Shown piece after piece: positions 61,301 through 64,000 of a stretch of 64,000 nucleotides of DNA. Each line of letters starts with the position of its first letter. Position 1 is the stretch's first letter. The stretch lies in contig VZRG01000033.1 in assembly GCA_013397435.1 (NCBI GenBank), positions 1,299,959 to 1,363,958 on the forward strand. Direction: 5' to 3'. The notes under the pieces were generated by a model, which saw nothing but the letters and a program-made list of their open reading frames with translations, was not told the DNA's origin and made no database searches. The stretch is from Erythrocercus mccallii (lineage: Eukaryota; Chordata; Aves; Passeriformes; Dicruridae). Made by a program: the position numbers and the translations under genes.

Positions 61301-64000
61301 GATTTGTATAGATTAAGAAGTTTTCTCCTTGGTTTCCAACAAACATTCACTGTTTTCTTCCTATAAGCATTTTATATTCAATTTTCCCACAAATCTTAAA
61401 GCAAATTTTAACTGAAACACTGCTGAGATGACCTCTCACATAACCTGAAAATTTCACTGTTAATGAGTGTTCTCACTGACCATATGAGGAAATGCAGATT
61501 TTTGTACTTATTTAATCAACAGTGGCTTGCCCTCCAGTTTTCATCAAAATTAATCCCATCTAGATCTATTGTAAACACACTACTAGTCCTTGTCATGACA
61601 CTTTGGGCATCAGCATGTGTTGCAGCACCAATTTCTAGGAGACCTTATTTCTGTGCAGTCTCATGTAATCTAATTATAATTAGTCATATTGAACAGGTAA
61701 CAGTCTTTAAATCAGATTTAATTTCTATAATAAATAATTTTGCACTTCAGTTTGTTAAATGTTTTCTTTAGTACACACAGACTGATGCCTTAAAAAAAAA
61801 AGACAGTATTTCTGTTTCAATTTTCATCAAGACCAAGTGAATGCTTCTATTTTTCTGCCTCTGTTTCATTTTCTGCTTTTTGATTTCTTTCCCTTGCTCA
61901 TCATAGCGTCCTGCTGTGGTGCTGATGGCCAGAAGTGCTAGTTGTGAGGCTGCTGCAACCACAGGGTATGTCTGTCAGCACAGGCCATCATGCCTGTGCC
62001 AGCCCAGTGGTTTGTAATTCCAGGCTCTGCTTACATTAGCCAAGGGCAAATAAGTCAAAAACCTCCTCCACTGAGAAATGAAGAAAATCTCTTATACAGC
62101 TTTTCAGAAACTGACTACAGTTTTTCAACTATGCTACTAGAATTAGAAATCAGAAATTAAATGTAGTATCTTTGCACACTGACTTGTTTAAAAGGTCAGA
62201 CTTCCTGCAAGGTATGATGTCAGACAAGGTAGCCAGAAACTGGGTATAAGAAAACGCTACAGTTCGGTTGCATAAAGTCATAAAGAGATTTAGGTACTCA
62301 GGCCCACTGCTAGCCTGCAGGATGATCTATGTACACCACTTGTGTCACCTTGCACTTCAGCTTCTTCAGTGTAAGGTAAGGACAACAAAATGAGTTTTTA
62401 AAGCCCATTACAGGTATTAATAAAAAACGGTGTGCAATAAGTAAATAGCAGTAAGAATACATGTTCTGTCATTTTGTCTCTGGAAACACACATTCAACAT
62501 CTTTCCCTGGAGTTTTGCTCTAAATCCCTTGTGTTGAATGGTGTGTTTTAATAAAAAAGCAAGAAGCCCAGATGATAAACTGATACTTTTTCTTAATCTT
62601 GACAGAAATCTTATTCATAGAGCACAGCATGTATACTTCTCATCTGCGTCTTCCCTCTGACTTTGGCCACAAGAGAGCTAATGCAGATTTTCAAAGATCA
62701 AATATGAAGGTTTCTCATATCTCTGGATTCTTTATAGCATTCTTTGCCACTAATGGAATGAAATAAAATAGCAGATTTGACCTTAATGAATATCACTTAA
62801 ATAATGCAATGGACCTGTCATCCTTTTGACTTTCTTCTAATTCATTGGAGCAAAGAAAGTTTATTGAAATTGCATATACAAAACATTATGCATAAGGGTC
62901 AAATGTATATAATTATCTTTATTTACCTTTAAATATTTCATTATTTAAATTGCCTCATTATTGGGCTGAAATAACAATTCAGTCATAACTCTTTTGAAGT
63001 GCACTAAGACTTTATGTCTTGCTGAGATACATTCTCCCAAGCATATCCTCTGTTCATTTATTATTCATTGTCATCTGCATTTTGCCAAATTCCTTTGAAA
63101 CCCATTTTCCATTTTAAATGGCATCTTTCCCCTAAAACTGTGGTGCATTCATCATACAGACACCATGAATGCAAAAAACTCTGTGAATGCAAGGCAACTA
63201 TGTCTTGCTGATATGCTCAAAATACAGGTGCCACTGTATATCAGACAAGAATAGATCCATATTAATTTTGAAGACGTCTTATCAGGACCATATGATACTT
63301 GTCACTGCAATGTATGCAATATAGACAATGTCTTCATCTGAGTGCCCTGTAATCAATCGTTTTCATTCAGACATAACTGGGAGAAATAATTAGTTGAAGA
63401 AAGTGACTATTACTTAGTCACTTAACTTCCATCTGGCAAACATGTTGCAAAATTGTATTAAATAAGTGGTTTTGTCTATTTTTGTGATATTGGAGATATA
63501 TCTAAAAAAACTCTTGTGTAAGTACTTTTCTAAATTTTTGTTTTAAAAAGAATATGAAATATTAGTGTAGGCAGTTATTTCAGTACCTTAGACTATATCA
63601 TAACATTGGCTTTTAAACAGAAATCCCCATTAATCACAGAAAGGACTGCTGCTTAAAAATTCATGAACTTGAGCCGATGTTATCACAGTGATCTATCACA
63701 AGAACCCAAGATGTCCTATTTAAAATGCAATGAATCACTTTTACAGAAAAATTAAATGTAGACAAGTATTTTAAGGACACATCAGAAGAATACTCTCAAA
63801 AATAGCTAGGAGATATCATAAAATTCCTCTCATCCATCAAAGAAACAGAGACCGAAATACAGCAACCAACCTTTGCTTTAGTCTTGTCTTCTAGCACAAA
63901 ACCCACTTACCTTTCCACTGTCAGTACTACCTTTGAATTTTAGACTTACTTTAGAGAGGTTATTTTATAAGTAACAGCAGAATGCTTTAGCAAATGCTAA

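Larger units (their letters stand above)
51969..64000 (-). other. THSD7A: THSD7A intron upstream of the large exon (partial, at least 12 kb)
   Basis: This is the 3' part of the phase-1 intron before the large exon; the exon with the start codon and signal peptide must lie beyond the right edge. Nameable contents are the CR1 at 52676-52955, a 20-bp tandem repeat at 55026-55065, and the tRNA-Ile/CR1 SINE at 55211-55347. The rest is AT-rich intron. Scattered short frames of 60-100 codons show no domain. Between 55348 and 64000 I see no identifiable feature apart from short homopolymers. Confidence 0.7.

Noticed and set aside
1..64000. CRISPR arrays, operons, phage or bacterial mobile elements
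   Set aside because: No regularly spaced repeats, no dense coding and no bacterial signals are present; the split exons, CR1 elements and SINE show this is vertebrate nuclear DNA.

Overview
This is a bird genomic window, very probably a passerine. It is AT-rich, has long introns and carries CR1 LINE fragments. It also holds a minus-strand copy of a SINE whose head matches tRNA-Ile(AAU) and whose tail is CR1-like. That architecture is known from passerine birds (TguSINE1-type). Nothing prokaryotic is present: no operons, no ribosome binding sites and no long uninterrupted genes.

The only gene I can support is THSD7A (thrombospondin type-1 domain-containing 7A), read on the minus strand, so the 5' end lies to the right. 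Six consecutive coding exons are visible. Going 5' to 3' they are: a large 832-bp exon (present twice, 51137-51968 and 49058-49889), then 32950-33198 (249 bp), 31259-31440 (182 bp), 25509-25664 (156 bp), 22961-23164 (204 bp) and 1362-1553 (192 bp). All have AG acceptors and GT donors, and the split codons join in frame if the large exon is used once. They encode about 605 residues of the extracellular region: four TSP1 repeats in the large exon, then five more. The exon with the start codon and signal peptide lies beyond position 64000. The exons for the remaining TSP1 repeats, transmembrane segment and cytoplasmic tail lie left of position 1.

Layout: 1-1361 intron; 1362-1553 exon; 1554-22960 a 21.4-kb intron with a CR1 copy (4356-4783) and a probable solo LTR (12629-13084); 22961-33198 four exons with introns of 1.5-5.6 kb; 33199-49057 a 15.9-kb intron with an old CR1; 48587-52743 a near-perfect 2,078-bp tandem duplication containing the large exon, its halves separated by one N at 50665; 51969-64000 part of the upstream intron with a CR1 and the SINE.

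The most consequential observation is the duplication. I found only two differences between the copies, both transitions and both outside the exon. The single N sits exactly at the junction. Using both copies in one mRNA would shift the frame and reach a stop nine codons into the second copy. All this points to a haplotypic or contig-overlap assembly artefact rather than a biological duplication. I did not find a convincing new biological system. The rest of the window looks like ordinary intron with old repeats and a few unexplained GC-richer blocks.
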